64,000 nucleotides of DNA from Macrothele yani (Eukaryota > Arthropoda > Arachnida > Araneae > Macrothelidae), in NCBI GenBank assembly GCA_039090855.1, contig CM077023.1:86217127-86281126 (forward strand), read 5' to 3'. The position numbers were made by a program, and so were the translations under genes. Positions within the stretch are counted from its first letter, which is position 1. Every line of letters starts with the position of its first letter. The notes under the pieces were generated by a model, which was not told the origin of the DNA, did not search any database, and was given only the letters and a program-made list of their open reading frames with translations. Positions 21,250 to 32,713 of the stretch are shown piece by piece.

Positions 21250-22110
21250 TAAAGCCATATCTAGCTCAGATACAGACGGTTACCCGACCTGACCTAGACG
21301 CATACAGTTCACGGATATTGTCCTGAGGTATAGCATGCCAAGTGGTTTCCAAATTGCGGCCACTTCGCCAACAGTCCGGGATGGGTATAGGTGGCGTCCC
21401 ATCATGTTCGACCGGGCAGACTATGGAAGGGCTGGGCGAACCGTTTCGTGTGTGGCCGAGCATTATCCTGCTGAAAAATTGTTCGGTGATGCTGCGAACA
21501 GGAATGGCAACTCAACAGTTCGTAGAATGTCATCGACGTACCTTTGAGCCGTGAGGGTGGTACGGAAGACTACCAAGGGTTTTCAGCTATCGTAGGAAAT
21601 GGTTCCCCAGACAGCCGCTCCCGATGTAAGAGCCGTGTGGAGTTCTACAGTAAATGCAAAATCCGTGCTCTGGCCGACTCTTCTTCAGACACGATGCGCT
21701 GGCCATTGGCTCCAAGGGCAAACCGTGACTCATCACTGGAGACAACACGACGCCACTGGACACTATCCTACGTTGATCGGGCATCATTTGAACCGATGTC
21801 GGCGTTGCTCGCTGATCAGTGGCAGGCGGTGGAGTAGCGTCCTCGAATGTAGTCCCCGTGCCGGAAGTCTTCTGGCAACGGTCCAGATGGCCACTTCCGT
21901 ACCTGCAGACGACGCAGCATGGCCACGGATGATTGAGAGCGACGAATTCGGTTCTGTTCGTGCGGCTCTCACAATCTCTCGATCATCGCGTTCTGTCGTT
22001 ACCCTCAGCCGTCCACTGCCCGCGTGTCACTGGGTTGGGCCCTCATCAACATTTTCCGATTGACGTGTCGCTCAGACCTAAATGTTTAGTGATACGGCGA
22101 CTTAACTAAC
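21250..22110 (-). pseudogene. Tc1-like transposase, many stops and frameshifts
   Basis: On the minus strand it starts near MAENGRLVKSP (about 22,120), then RRLQVRKWPSGPLPEDFRHG and WRRVVSSDESRFALGANGQRI (first catalytic Asp, about 21,735). IFQQDNARPHT (second Asp, about 21,475) follows, and a disrupted C-terminus. The SPDL.PIE region with the third acid is unreadable. Stops occur every 10-30 codons. No terminal repeats found. Confidence 0.8.
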
Positions 22111-22555
22111 CGGCCGTTCTCAGCCATATTATACGTTCTCTCTAAAACGCATTCAACTGCTGGTATTGTGCACAGATCCAACATCGAGGCAACCTCACAG
22201 TCCGTGGAGGTCAATGCAACCGCAATCCCCTGTCACAATCGTCTCTGCGTACAAGCTTTGCTCGTGATATACCCTCCTCGATGCACGGTTCCTATGCAGT
22301 GTGGCGATTCATTATTTAGTCATTGGTCGTTATTTTTTAATCATTTGCGTATATTCCAATCTAAGGTACTTGCATGCGGAGTTTCATCAAAATCGAGCTA
22401 CTTTCTCGGTGTGCTTCGCATTTTTTATGTTTTTATTTTGCGGAGAGTGTATTTATCGCAGCTGCGACCTTTTTTTCTTGAGTCTGCAATTTTTCGGAGA
22501 ACTGGCAAGAGTTTAGCTAACGACACTGTATTCCGCTGCCTGGAAATACGTCACT
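22111..22555. other. no gene recognised
   Basis: Flank of the Tc1 ruin; nothing further recognised. Confidence 0.4.
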
Positions 22556-22781
22556 ACTTTTTTTTTTTTTTTTTATTGGAAGTTTAACGACCACCGTGAG
22601 CAACTCAATAGGCTATAAGCAGTAACCCGTCCCTGATTTTGGGCCACTGGTCCCACGGAAGGGAGAGAGCCAGTGCCGTAAGACAAACACAACATCCATG
22701 CCTCACCGGGATACGAACCCGGAACCTTCACGGACGAATGGTCATAAGCCATCGCTTAGACCTCTGCGCCACAGGGGCAGC
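22556..22781 (-). repeat. SINE-A
   Basis: Poly-T at 22,557-22,575 (tail), then a full body and tRNA-like head in reverse. The B-box complement GGGATACGAACCC has one change from consensus. The head ends GCTGCCCCTGTGGCGCAGAGG. Confidence 0.92.
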
Positions 22782-23658
22782 TACATCACTTCCTTAAAGA
22801 AAAATACAAGTTTTGATGACATTCGGTTGATAGGGAACAAAGAACTGGAGAAGTGCTTTATGGTTTTTTTCTTTTACTTTTCAAGTTAAAACTGCTCCAT
22901 ATGTTGGTAGTAACTCTATTTTGTAACTATACTGCAATAAAATGCAGCACAACCGCGTTCATATATTCCTGAAAGGACGACGTAAAATTAACGCATAACT
23001 GAAAAAGCGCATAAACGAAACACGGCACATTTCTGTCGCTAGACGGCAGCATATTATTCTGTTACAACATATGGCGTAGCCGTTAGTGTCATTATACCAC
23101 ATAGTATGTAATTTTTCTTTATGTTCTTGTGTACTAGTATTTTCGGTGATCCCCTTTTTTTTTCATATTTTTTTAACTTCATTGATTTCAGTCACACTGC
23201 GTACAGTTACAGCTCTTGTAAACACAGTATGCTGTTACAGTATATAGAAAGCATTACTACTTATTAATTTACGGTTGATATTTTTCACACGAGGAGATAT
23301 GATGCAGTATATTATCAAAATACGTATAACATGGTTTAAAACAGTCATTAATTTTTGATTGTTGCTTACTTTTAAGTAGAAACATTGCATTTTTAAGGTT
23401 GTTGAGAAACTGCATTGTTTTCTTATCAGTATTGGGGACATAATAGAAGTCCCTAACTACACCGTACGATTTCGGTGGGGGTGGCTAAATTTGGGGCTGA
23501 TGCACTTAGCCGGGAATCATATCCCTCTTGTGGCTGGAGACGTTCTTATTGCACTTATTGTTCTTAATCATTTCATTTAAAGTCAGAAGTAATAATGATG
23601 GTGCCAAATCCCCGTCAAAACTGATGTAATCTCGGAAGCTTAACTCATGTTAATATTC
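22782..23658. other. no gene recognised
   Basis: AT-rich, T-tracts near 23,150-23,175; nothing recognised. Confidence 0.5.
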
Positions 23659-24110
23659 GATTATAGAATTCTAGTCAGATCAAATGATATCTTCTTGGGG
23701 TGTGAATTCTTATGGAAAGCGAATGCAACCGAATGCAAACGAAAGAGAGTGTCCGATATGATAAGGTAAAAGAAAATGAGGTATCTACTGCAGGTGCCAA
23801 CTGAGCTGACCACTGGTAGCTGAGGATGAGCGCTCGCATTCGGTATAGTGAGTCATGAAGCAGGTGAACGACAGGAAATGGGGAGATTATAGAATTCTAG
23901 TCAGATGAAATGAAATCTTCTTGGGGTGGGAATTCTTATGGAAAGCGAATGCAACCGAATGCAAACGAAGGAGAGTGTCCGATATGACAGCGTCAAAAAA
24001 GATCAGGGATCTACTGCAGGTGCCAACTGAGCAATGGTAGCTGAGGATGAGCGCTGGCATTCGGTATAGTGAGTCATGAAGCAGGTGAACGACAAGAAAT
24101 AGGGAGAACG
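23659..24110. repeat. 226-bp tandem duplication, two copies
   Basis: The units begin GATTATAGAATTCTAGTCAG at 23,659 and 23,885. They share ATGGAAAGCGAATGCAACCG and GGTATAGTGAGTCATGAAGC with a few substitutions and small indels. No open frame is conserved between the units, so it is not a gene duplication. Confidence 0.9.
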
Positions 24111-25800
24111 AAAGGCAAAGGCGAAGATACTGAATAGCGGAAAACGGAATTCGCGGCGAATTGGAAGAGTGGTAAGAGAGCTTGGTAAACGGAATTCGCA
24201 TGGTTTAAATTTTTAATTCACGATAGCACAACACCATAATTTGACGTATAAATGAGAAAAAAGCTAATTCGATTAACCTACAGTATAACTGATAAAATTT
24301 AACATTAAGGGTAGTTCAGAATTTTTGAACCAGAGCCTTTTAATATATACATGAGAGAAACTTATAAGTTACAAACGTATAAACGGAATTCCACTGTACA
24401 TTAATCATCTGCATTTCCTAAAATAAACAAAAAAACAATACAAAAAAAAAAAAAAAGCTAACGACACCTGACATTAGAAAACTAACTAAGGTTAATGAGT
24501 GCAAAGATAAATAACTTCAGAAAAACCGTTATATATAACGTCGGAAGTACAGTATGAAACTTTTTTAGAATTTGTGCATTACTATTACATTTTAAAATAA
24601 AATTAATAGTTTAGAGATAGTTTCGAAGTCTCAAAATTCAAAAATTTAGTATTTATTTTAGCAGTGGAAGTAAAGAATGGTAAATTGTGCATGATTCCGG
24701 AATTATTTTCCCTATATTTACAAAATAGGCTCGTCCGTAAATAATGATGAAGTTATTCTCTTGTACTTATTGCGAAACGTGTTTTCTTTCCCTCTGTTCT
24801 TTTTTTTTTTTTTTTTTTTGTCTTCCCACGCTTGACTGGTTTTTACTCCTCATTTAACTTAGCTGCTACGTATTCGATGCACTTTTCTGCCCATTATGCC
24901 TTCGAATTTCCAAATGCCACTGCAAAATAACTGTTATTTTTCCGTTCAAGGTACCTTGTCTTTTTCAGCCAGATGACATAGAATTTATCACGTTTTTCCT
25001 TTGTTTTTCAATTTTTTGGGGAGTGTTTGCTACTCATATAATTTTGTCTATCTTTCCTATGTGGGTACTTATTAATTTTTTTAATCCTTGATTCACATTT
25101 CTTAACCAGTTGTTTGTGCATATGCTATTGTGCCTGCTCGGAATACAATTCCACAATACCGTCCGTACGCACTGAATTGATTCCTAATTTATTCATCTCA
25201 TGTTCGCCACGCTATTGCTATATATGAAGATCTGCTCACAAATAGCCCAAAACTCCATAATTTGCTCAAGCAATTTTTACGAACAAACAACAATCGCATT
25301 TACTGCAAATAATTCTGCAAGTGGCATTTAAAGAAAAATATTCTTCAAATCAGTGGAGCACTCAGTGGGGGTGGCTCAGGAGTCCGGGCCCTCCCCATTA
25401 GATATCACTTGGTCCTTCGCTCTTTGTCATTGGCCGCTTATTTTGGAATACTTTGGCACACGTTTTTAAATATATATTTTAAAAACTGTAAAAATAAGGC
25501 CTTTTTTGCCGATGGTGACTTTTGAACCGACGTCTTCTTGCTCCGAAGCCGGACATTTTCCCGACTCAAGTACTCTGGCGAAGCTTATCGCTGCAACTTG
25601 CAGTTTTGGGTCTTGCGTCAGTCACCTCAGTGGCACGCTACAGAATCATTGGAAGCGCACTTTGATAAGGTGGAGATATTTTTATCGTTTCCCAATATTT
25701 TGGGAGATGTTTTCTTCCGGAAAATTTTTGTTTGCGTCTTCAATGTTTTGGACAGTACCCATTAAGAAATCCAAAGTGCGCCATTGCTTCAAATAGGTGA
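24111..25800. other. no gene recognised
   Basis: AT-rich; a poly-T tract at about 24,798-24,820 and A tracts near 24,445. No repeat shared with the rest of the window. Confidence 0.5.
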
Positions 25801-25884
25801 AATACCGCACCGGTGGTGCAGTGTTCTAAGCGTTGGCTTCCTACCATTAGTTTGAGATGGGTGCGGGTTCGAATCATGCGAATT

Positions 25885-26109
25885 TTTTTTTTTTTTTTTG
25901 ATTGGAGGTTTAACGACCACTGTGAGCAACTCAATGGGCTATAAGCAGTCGCCCGTCCCTAATTTAGGGTCACTGGTTCCAGGGAAGGGAGAGAGCCAGT
26001 GCCGTAAGACAAACACAACATCCATGCCTCACCGGGATTCGAACCCGGGCCCCATATGGACGAATGATCAGAGGCCATCGCTTAGACCACTGCGCCACCA
26101 GGGCGGCTG
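25885..26109 (-). repeat. SINE-A inserted in SINE-A, copy 1
   Basis: Full-length minus-strand copy with poly-T tail side at 25,885-25,899. It is flanked by the 7-bp duplication GCGAATT at 25,878-25,884 and 26,110-26,116, which proves insertion into the plus-strand copy. Close to consensus, so relatively young. Confidence 0.95.
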
Positions 26110-26194
26110 GCGAATTATGAATGTTGTGTTTTGTCTTACGACACTGGCTCTCTTCCTTCGCCGGAACCAGTGGCTCTAAATTAGGGAGGGGGGG

Positions 26195-26391
26195 GTGATT
26201 GAGGGTTTAACGACCACCGTGAGTAACCAGAAGTCGCCCGTCCCTAATTTAGGGCCACTGGTTTTAGGGAAGAGAGAAAGCCAGTGGCGTAAGAGAAACG
26301 CAACATCCATGCCTCAATGGGATTTGAACCCGGACCCTCCTCGGACGAATGATCATAAGCCAGAGCTTTGACCACTGCACCAATGAGACTG
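26195..26391 (-). repeat. SINE-A inserted in SINE-A, copy 2
   Basis: Second minus-strand insertion into the same outer SINE, inside its AATTAGGGAC stretch. The flanks GGAGGGGGG and GGATGGGGG are a likely imperfect target duplication. It lacks a long A tail and has a small deletion near GAGTAACCAGAAGTCGCC. Confidence 0.85.
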
Positions 26392-26477
26392 CAAGGATGG
26401 GGGACTGCTCATATAGCTCACTGAGTTGCTCACGGTGGTCGTTAAATCCCCAAACACACACACACACAAAATAATAA

Positions 26478-26690
26478 AGGTGTCAGGTTGATGAACTGCG
26501 GATCAGCAGTTCAAATCACCAGTCAAGCTTAAATTTCGTGCTCCGGTTTTTTCCTTTAGCACCAGTAAGCCACTAAAAAGCACATATTCTTGGTTGCCTT
26601 TTGGAAAACACCACATAGCGACTATGCTGTGAGTAAGCGAAATCGAAAATAGAATAATCGCAGATTTTGGTTTCGTTGCTTCAAGCAAAA
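26478..26690 (+). repeat. possible second copy of family C repeat
   Basis: Contains a B-box-like AGTTCAAATCACC and, further on, TTGGTTGCCTTTTGGAAAAC, which resembles the segment near 4,280. Weak; no A box is clear. Confidence 0.3.
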
Positions 26691-26770
26691 AAAAGTATCA
26701 GTTATACGTTTCCCGATTATACGTTTTACACGTAATTTTGCACTAGTACCGATATTTTAATTGTAGTTTC

Positions 26771-27002
26771 TTTTTTTTTCTTTTTTTTTTGGATTAGAGG
26801 TTTAACGACCACCGTGAGCAACTCAATGGGCTGTAAGCAGTCGCCCGTCCCTGATTTAGGGCCACTGGTCCTAGGGAGGAGAGAGAGCCAGTGCAGTAAG
26901 ACAAACACAGCATCCGTGCTTCACTGGGATTCAAACCCGGACCCCTTTCGGACGAATGATCAGAAGCCATTGCTTAGACCAATGCACCACTGGGGCGGCT
27001 AA
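26771..27002 (-). repeat. SINE-A with 9-bp target duplication
   Basis: Full-length copy with T/C-mixed tail at 26,771-26,791. TGTAGTTTC occurs on both sides (26,762-26,770 and 27,004-27,012). The B-box complement is GGGATTCAAACCC. Confidence 0.92.
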
Positions 27003-27270
27003 CTGTAGTTTCGATCGCTTTTTCAGTTCGGTTACACATAACACATTTACACGTTTTTTGTGATTGATAAGCTAAATTTTGAATTTCAGATTATCCCAAA
27101 ACAACCGTTATTTGATTTCTTTTATAGGTAATCCGGTGTGTTACAACTTTTAGAGAACCGGGTCAGCGTATTTTGGCAGCCACGAAATAGAAGGTGCAAC
27201 TAAAAACTTACTAAATGTTCACAGTTCTCTTTTTTTCTCTGAATTCAAGAAATCTGAAGCAAGACCCTTC

Positions 27271-27651
27271 ATGAACTTCAAGTACCCCAACAAAGTTGGG
27301 ATTTTCCAGGCGGACAATGCACCATGTCATCGGACCCAAGTTGTCCAAAATTGGTTCGAGGAGCATTCTGGACAGTTCCGACGGATGGTGTGGCCACCAC
27401 GTTCGCCCGACATGAACCCAAAAGAGCACTTATGGGACGTGGTGGAAAGGGCCATTCGCACCCAAGATTCGGCACCTACAAATACTAGGGAACTGTGGGC
27501 GGCAATTCAGACGGCATAGCTCAACATCTGTCCAGAAGTCTTCCGGCCATTTGTGGAATCGATACCACGTCGAGTTGCTGTACTTCGCCGGGCTAAAGGA
27601 GGTCCTACACGATACTAAGTACGTATTCCATGACTTTTGGCACTTCAGTGC
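27271..27651 (+). pseudogene. DD36E-type transposase, C-terminal fragment
   Basis: The frame from 27,271 reads VGIFQADNAPCHRTQVVQNW and then PPRSPDMNPKEHLWDVVERA. The second Asp (codon at 27,313) and the final Glu (27,424) are separated by 36 residues. A TAG at 27,517-27,519 interrupts the frame, which otherwise continues (FVESIPRRVAVLRRAKGG) to TAA at 27,616-27,618. The 3' end GACTTTTGGCACTTCAGTG (to about 27,651) looks like a Tc1-type terminal repeat. The N-terminal two thirds are missing. Confidence 0.85.
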
Positions 27652-28016
27652 ATAACAAACATAACTATGATGCCGAAATTGATCTCTTGACTTGTAAGGT
27701 TTTGTATTATTACTTCCACAAAAATAGCATGCCTATACGACTATTCCTCATAGTCAGGCCGAAAACTTTGGAACACCAGACGTGATCTTGATTTTCTATC
27801 AGTTCTTCACCAAGCTTTAAAACACTGAGAATCTTATCGTTCGTTTTCTACTCTGCATTATTTTTTCTTCAATATGTGAGCTGCAATTTCGCATTTCTCT
27901 CGTGTGGAAAAAATGTGAAAGAATGGGTATGTCTTTTTGAAAAAAACTAAAAACAGCTTTATTTATTCTAATTTCCATTGGGTGGAAATAAGAGGGAAAA
28001 CACAATTTTTCTTTGC
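27652..28016. other. no gene recognised
   Basis: Nothing recognised. Confidence 0.4.
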
Positions 28017-28437
28017 AGGAACAGGCTCAATGAACGGCATTGAGCTCCTGAATTGAAAAGAGATTCGATTAAACACTTTATACAGTAGCATTTCCTTTCA
28101 TTTGGTTACAATAAAGCACTCTAGTTAGAAATAAAAACCAGAGAATGATGTACCTGAGAAAAAAGAAACTTCTGGAAACTTCTTTTCATGAGAGCATCAA
28201 AAAGAAGCAATAGAACTAAAATATTACATTTTCCCAACGGAAAGTCTTAGAAGAAAATGTCAGCGCCTTTTGTCGCAATTTTTAGGGGGACAATTATTAA
28301 TCCTACAGTGTAAAGTGTTTAATCCAAACTCTTTCAATTCAGGAGTTCATCGCGGTTCATTGAGCCTCTTCCTCAAAGAAAACTGGAAGTTTCTTTTTTC
28401 TCAGGTACATCATTCTCTGATTTTTATTTCTAAGTAG
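28017..28437. repeat. two interleaved inverted repeats (A-B-A'-B')
   Basis: Block A at 28,017-28,088 is the reverse complement (with mismatches) of 28,303-28,373. Block B at 28,122-28,185 is the reverse complement of 28,377-28,437, with a nearly unbroken 45-bp core around GAGAATGATGTACCTGAG. The order A, B, A', B' means the two pairings cross. No coding sequence. Confidence 0.85.
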
Positions 28438-29566
28438 ATTTTTTTTTATTATTTTTGCATGTAAAGTGCAAGTCACAATATAAAGACATCTCGTAAAAAC
28501 TCGCCCCGTTACACAAATGCACATCTTGAATGAAAGCTTAAGGTACGCACGACGAGTGGAGTACAAATGTATTACTATTGCAACCAAATCTGTTTAACCA
28601 GGATGAGATCTGTGTGTCATTTTGATTAAAAAAATTAAAAGAAGAACATAAAAGAGAAATTAAAATATCAGTTGTTGTTGCTGGCTAAATCACCAGATAA
28701 CCACTAAGATGTGACTTAAGTGGAGACGTCCTTTGGCTTATTGGGAAAAGCATTCTAATCTTACAAAGGATTCTTTTCTAATTTGAAGCATTAAAATGTT
28801 TTAAAGAACAGAAAAATTAGTTACGCTGTAGTGCACAATGAAATATTTCCTTTGAAATCGTAAATATTGTTTAACAATTCCCTGAAATGGTTCGTCTTAA
28901 GCGATTTTCAATGCAAAACTTATACTTCGTCCTAGTGTTTTGACTGCAATTTCTTTTCCATCTTTTATTCAAGGTGAATTGCCTTCTCGCAAAAATACTA
29001 AAGATTCTTTATTCAAAGCGTTTGTTTTCATCTTTTTCACGCTACGCGGTGTTTCACGGTGCGGAGTCATGTTGTTTTGAAAGTCATCAATCACTCCTAT
29101 CTCCTCTCATCAATTTTACAAGAAACCACGAAAGAGTGTCTGAGATAGTGGCATTGGGCAAATCGGGAATGGATTTCTTGGGTGATTTTACCTAATCCCC
29201 TCAAAAGCTTCCTGTCGTCGCAACATGCAAAGGAATGATATCACCTGGTCTCGCATCAGTGACTGAGTTCCTAAGCCGTCGACAGATATCGGCCGTAACG
29301 TTCTTTTTTTTTTTTTCCCTTTTACTCCTATAGACCGAATGTGTTTTTATGTGCGTGCTCCTAAGGAAACCAGAAAACGGGAGTATAAGGAGGTTAGTAC
29401 TAAAGAAAAGGAAACTTCTCCTATAGCACGAACTCTATAAGATCAATGCATTTGTGTTTGTATAAAGATCTGGTAATGAAAAGTTTGTCTGGTAACTCAA
29501 TTTTCTGGAAGAACAATTTTTTTCTTCATTTCATACTTCAGCAGACATGTATGTTAGCAGTCGTAA
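28438..29566. other. no gene recognised
   Basis: AT-rich; poly-T near 29,305-29,320. No motif recognised. Confidence 0.5.
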
Positions 29567-29885
29567 AAATAAGTGGTGTGTATTCACCGAAAATTTCTGA
29601 AAATAACTGCCGATAGATGTCCGTCTTTTAACGAAATTTCTGTTTCTAAAAGTGACCGTTTATTTTAATTTCCGTATTTTCACAGATTTTCCGTAGTCAG
29701 AAATTCCGTTTATTTCAGAAAAATCCATTTCAGGTTTTTCCGTATTTAAACTGAAATTCCGAAGACTGTATTTTTCAGCCCTTACCCCAGATAGTCCTTC
29801 CGCTGCGCCAGGATGGAACCACCGTTGTTTGGGTTGGTTTAACAGGTAACCCACGCCTTTAACCACTGAGCCACAGATGCTCAGA
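29567..29885 (-). repeat. SINE-E, copy 2
   Basis: Matches 18,590-18,912 from AAGT(A/G)GTGTG through CCGAAAATTTCTGAAAATAA to the tRNA-like end. On the minus strand it begins CTGAGCATCTGTGGCTCAGT (A box TGGCTCAGTGG), with a B-box-like GGTTCCATCC about 45 bp later. It carries a roughly 15-bp extra segment (TTCAGAAAAATCC) relative to copy 1. Confidence 0.75.
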
Positions 29886-30174
29886 AATCCGATTCACGTA
29901 CACGGTAAAACAAATTGGGGGACGATTATCTTTTTCTTTTTTGTGTCATTAATGCGAATGATTTAGACATTTTATTTTCTGTTGGAGCTTATAATTTTTC
30001 TGAATAGGTTTGTAATTTTTTTTTTTTTTTTTTTAGTATTAGGACTTTTCACAAATTAAGATTTTTCATCGTGATTTTTCGAAGCAACAAATGCTTAGCA
30101 ACTTGATTTTCTTAAACTGACGACTTTCAGTTATCTTTGAAAAAGGTGAAATGTACTCTTTTATAGTATCATTT

Positions 30175-30205
<31 letters not shown>

Positions 30206-30534
30206 ATTAAATACAAAATTTACTCTTGAATGCTGTAATAGCTTTTGTCTTAAGTTGTCCAAAGACTGGTGCATAGACATTGTATAACCACCTGTACAAT
30301 AAATTAAGCCCTCGGTTTCTTACAGTAACGTAACATGTAATAAATAGCTGGTGCACAAAATAGAGGACAGGAGAAGAAATATCCTGTGCCACAGTAAACA
30401 AAATTGATGCGATATGCTATCCACAATATCCAATCTCGCTACAGAACTTCAAAATTCGATAGACGATTGAAATTTAAAAGTTAATCAAACCTCCAGTACT
30501 CTCACCAATCGCTCCTATTACCTGTAATTTCTCG
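29886..30534. other. no gene; homopolymer tracts
   Basis: Long T run at about 30,015-30,035 and A run at about 30,184-30,206; otherwise nothing recognised. Confidence 0.5.
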
Positions 30535-30855
30535 TCATACGGATACGGAGAAAGTGAGAACGGAGTTTTTCCGTTAATATACGGAAGGAATTGTGGAAAG
30601 GTTTCTGAAAATTCAGAAGTTTTGTTAACACCTTTTTTTAAAACGGTAATTTACCGTCAATTTAAGAAAGAACCTGCGGAAAGGTTTCTGAAAATTCAAA
30701 ATTTTCCCGTGGTACGAAAAATCCGTGAAATTCTGGTTTCTTTCTGTCATTTCACAGAAAAAGTTGTATCAGAAATATGCTTCGTTAATTCACGAAAAAA
30801 AAAAAAAATGACGGAAAATGGCTTGTGAATTTCAGAATTTTTTTTTACAGTGTAT
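30535..30855 (-). repeat. degenerate repeat ending CACTGTAAAAAAA
   Basis: On the minus strand it starts ATACACTGTAAAAAAAA, contains many TTACCGT/ACGGAA words and a direct repeat of GGAAAGGTTTCTGAAAATTC (30,596 and 30,677; period about 82). It looks like a decayed MITE or foldback, but the second end was not found. Confidence 0.45.
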
Positions 30856-31169
30856 AGTGAAGACTTCCATAAAATTGAAACACATCACTCTTAAAACAGG
30901 CAGGGAGGAAATAAAACTAGAAGAAACTTCTTTTAATTGAATAACCTTGAATAGAATTGCACACTAACTCTGCCGGTCCGGTGGCGCACAGTGGTCTAAA
31001 CCGGGATGGGGAAACTGCGGCCTTCTAGGCCATTAAATGCAGCCTTTTGAGTGAATTCATATTCTGTGCAATAGATCCTTTTATTTTTATTCATATGTTT
31101 TTGTTCTTCTTTTATTATTTTTACTGTAATCTTAAAAAGACCGTATTTAAAACATTAATGATTAATTCA

Positions 31170-32713
31170 GTGTGGATTCTCCGTATCATTCTAAAGTGAG
31201 CTGGGTATCGCAGGGACAGGTGTTAGTAAAAATGTTATCTTTGCGAGAACAGATAGTTAAATTTTATGAAGAACAGAATCAGCAATGTGAATTATTGAAA
31301 GAAGATTTCTATGGAAATGTTGCATTCCTGTGTGTTATCTTCTTTTTCTTCTCGGTTACTCAGTCCAAGGACTGGTTCAGTAGATGTACTCTGTTTCTCC
31401 AATCCTCTCTATTCTCCGCCTTTCTCTTCAAGTCCTAGCATGTCCTAGTATTGGTTTCTTGGAGTAACTGCGCCACAAAACTATTCCTTGGCCGTCCTCT
31501 TCATCTCTTGCCTTAGATTTTCCCTTCCAAAACGCTCAGAATCGGGACTCCATGGCCTGATTCTGAAAGTTGTGAATGTTATGGATGTGTGTCCCGTCCA
31601 TAACGTTCTTCTTCTTTTTAATATGTTGATCAGATCCCTGGGTTCTCCCACTCTCTCCAGGACCTCCTCATTAGTCTTACTATCGAGCCAGCTTATTCTC
31701 TTCATTCTTCTATAGCTCCATTCTCTTCATTCTTCTATAGCTCCTGGTCAATGTCCATGTCTCAGAACCGTAAAGAGCCACTGGCCAAGCATATGCCTTT
31801 AAAATTCTCTTCTTCAGTTTTAGATCTGTATTTTTGGCTGTCAGTAATCTTTGATTCTCTTTAAAAGCCGATTTTGCCATCCCCAGTCTCATTCCAATTT
31901 CCTTTTCGCATCTCGCATCTTCAGTAATAATTTGACCCAAATAGCGAAATGATTTAACTTGTTCAATGTATTGTCCTTCAATTTTAAGGAAAGCTTGTTT
32001 TGGATCCGTCCCAATTACCATTAGTTTTATCTTATTTTTATTTATCTTCATTCCATAGATATCATGTCAAAGCAAAATGACTTGAATATTTCTTTGCAAA
32101 GTAAAACTAAATCTATATATGATATGTGGCAAAAAATTCAAGCATTTCGAAAAAAGCTTTTTTTTTTTTTTTTTTCAAAAATCTACTTCTTCAAAAGAAA
32201 ATTTCGGATGAACATTTTCCCCAGTTAGCAAAGATCATTGATGAGCAGGAGGATTCATACGAATCATTTGAAGAATACGCAGCTATTATAGACTAAAAAA
32301 ATGGAGAATATAATGAAAGGTTCATTGACTTTGAGAATCTTGACATCTCACTCAAATTAGCATATAAACCTCGCCTAGTTGATGTCTCCATGGCTCCTAA
32401 AGAACTACTGATGAAATTGATTGAGCTCTCATTTTAAAGTCCTTATTTGACGCTAAGAAAGATCCAATTGAAATATGAAAAAAATACAATAGAATACCCA
32501 CGCTTTCGGCAATATGCACGAAAAATACTTTCTTGCTTTTCAATCACTTATTGCTGCGAATCTACATTCTCCTACCTAACCCAAATCAAGACGCCCTTAA
32601 GGTCACAAATGGAGGATACCCATCTAGAGGATCAGCTGAAACTGCGGACCTCCATGTTTCTGCCAAATATTCGAATGGTTTCCAACAAAAAGCAGTCACA
32701 GCAAAGTCATTAA
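31170..32713 (+). pseudogene. hAT transposase (GTF2IRD2-like), split by LINE
   Basis: The first piece (31,170 to about 31,335) reads SPYHSKVSWVSQGQVL and SLREQIVKFYEEQNQQCELL, then FYGNVAFL. The second piece (about 32,067-32,713) resumes as SKQNDLNISLQSKTKSIYDM and later reads EYPRFRQYARKILSCFSITY and CCESTFSYLTQIKTPLRSQ. That is the C-terminal hAT dimerisation region, normally CES.FS.M...K...R. Internal stops (for example near 32,296 and 32,437) and a 20-T run near 32,160 show it is dead. Its catalytic first half is missing. Confidence 0.85.
31336..32065 (-). pseudogene. 5'-truncated LINE (reverse transcriptase C-terminus)
   Basis: The minus strand from 32,051 reads FRYLGQIITEDARCEKEIGM and RLGMAKSAFKENQRLL, then KKRILKAYAWPVALYGSETW. 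This is the region after the catalytic core of many non-LTR reverse transcriptases. After a frame change near 31,705 it continues as ISWLDSKTNEEVLERVGEPR and LINILKRRRTLWTGH. The 3' tail is GAAGAAAAAGAAGA. It sits inside the hAT gene; TATC on both sides may be the target duplication. No catalytic FADD box is present because the copy is 5'-truncated. Confidence 0.88.

Larger units (their letters stand above)
25802..26460 (+). repeat. SINE-A, outer copy split by two other SINE-A insertions
   Basis: The outer plus-strand copy is in three parts. The head and B box (GGGTTCGAATCATGCGAATT) are at 25,802-25,884, the centre (TGTTGTGTTTTGTCTTACG to CTAAATTAGGGA) at about 26,110-26,190, and the tail (GGACTGCTCATATAGC to GGTCGTTAAATCCCC) at about 26,392-26,460. 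The breaks coincide with the two minus-strand copies listed separately. Confidence 0.9.

Noticed and set aside
23659..24110. CRISPR or satellite array
   Set aside because: Only two units, no spacers, and the DNA is eukaryotic.
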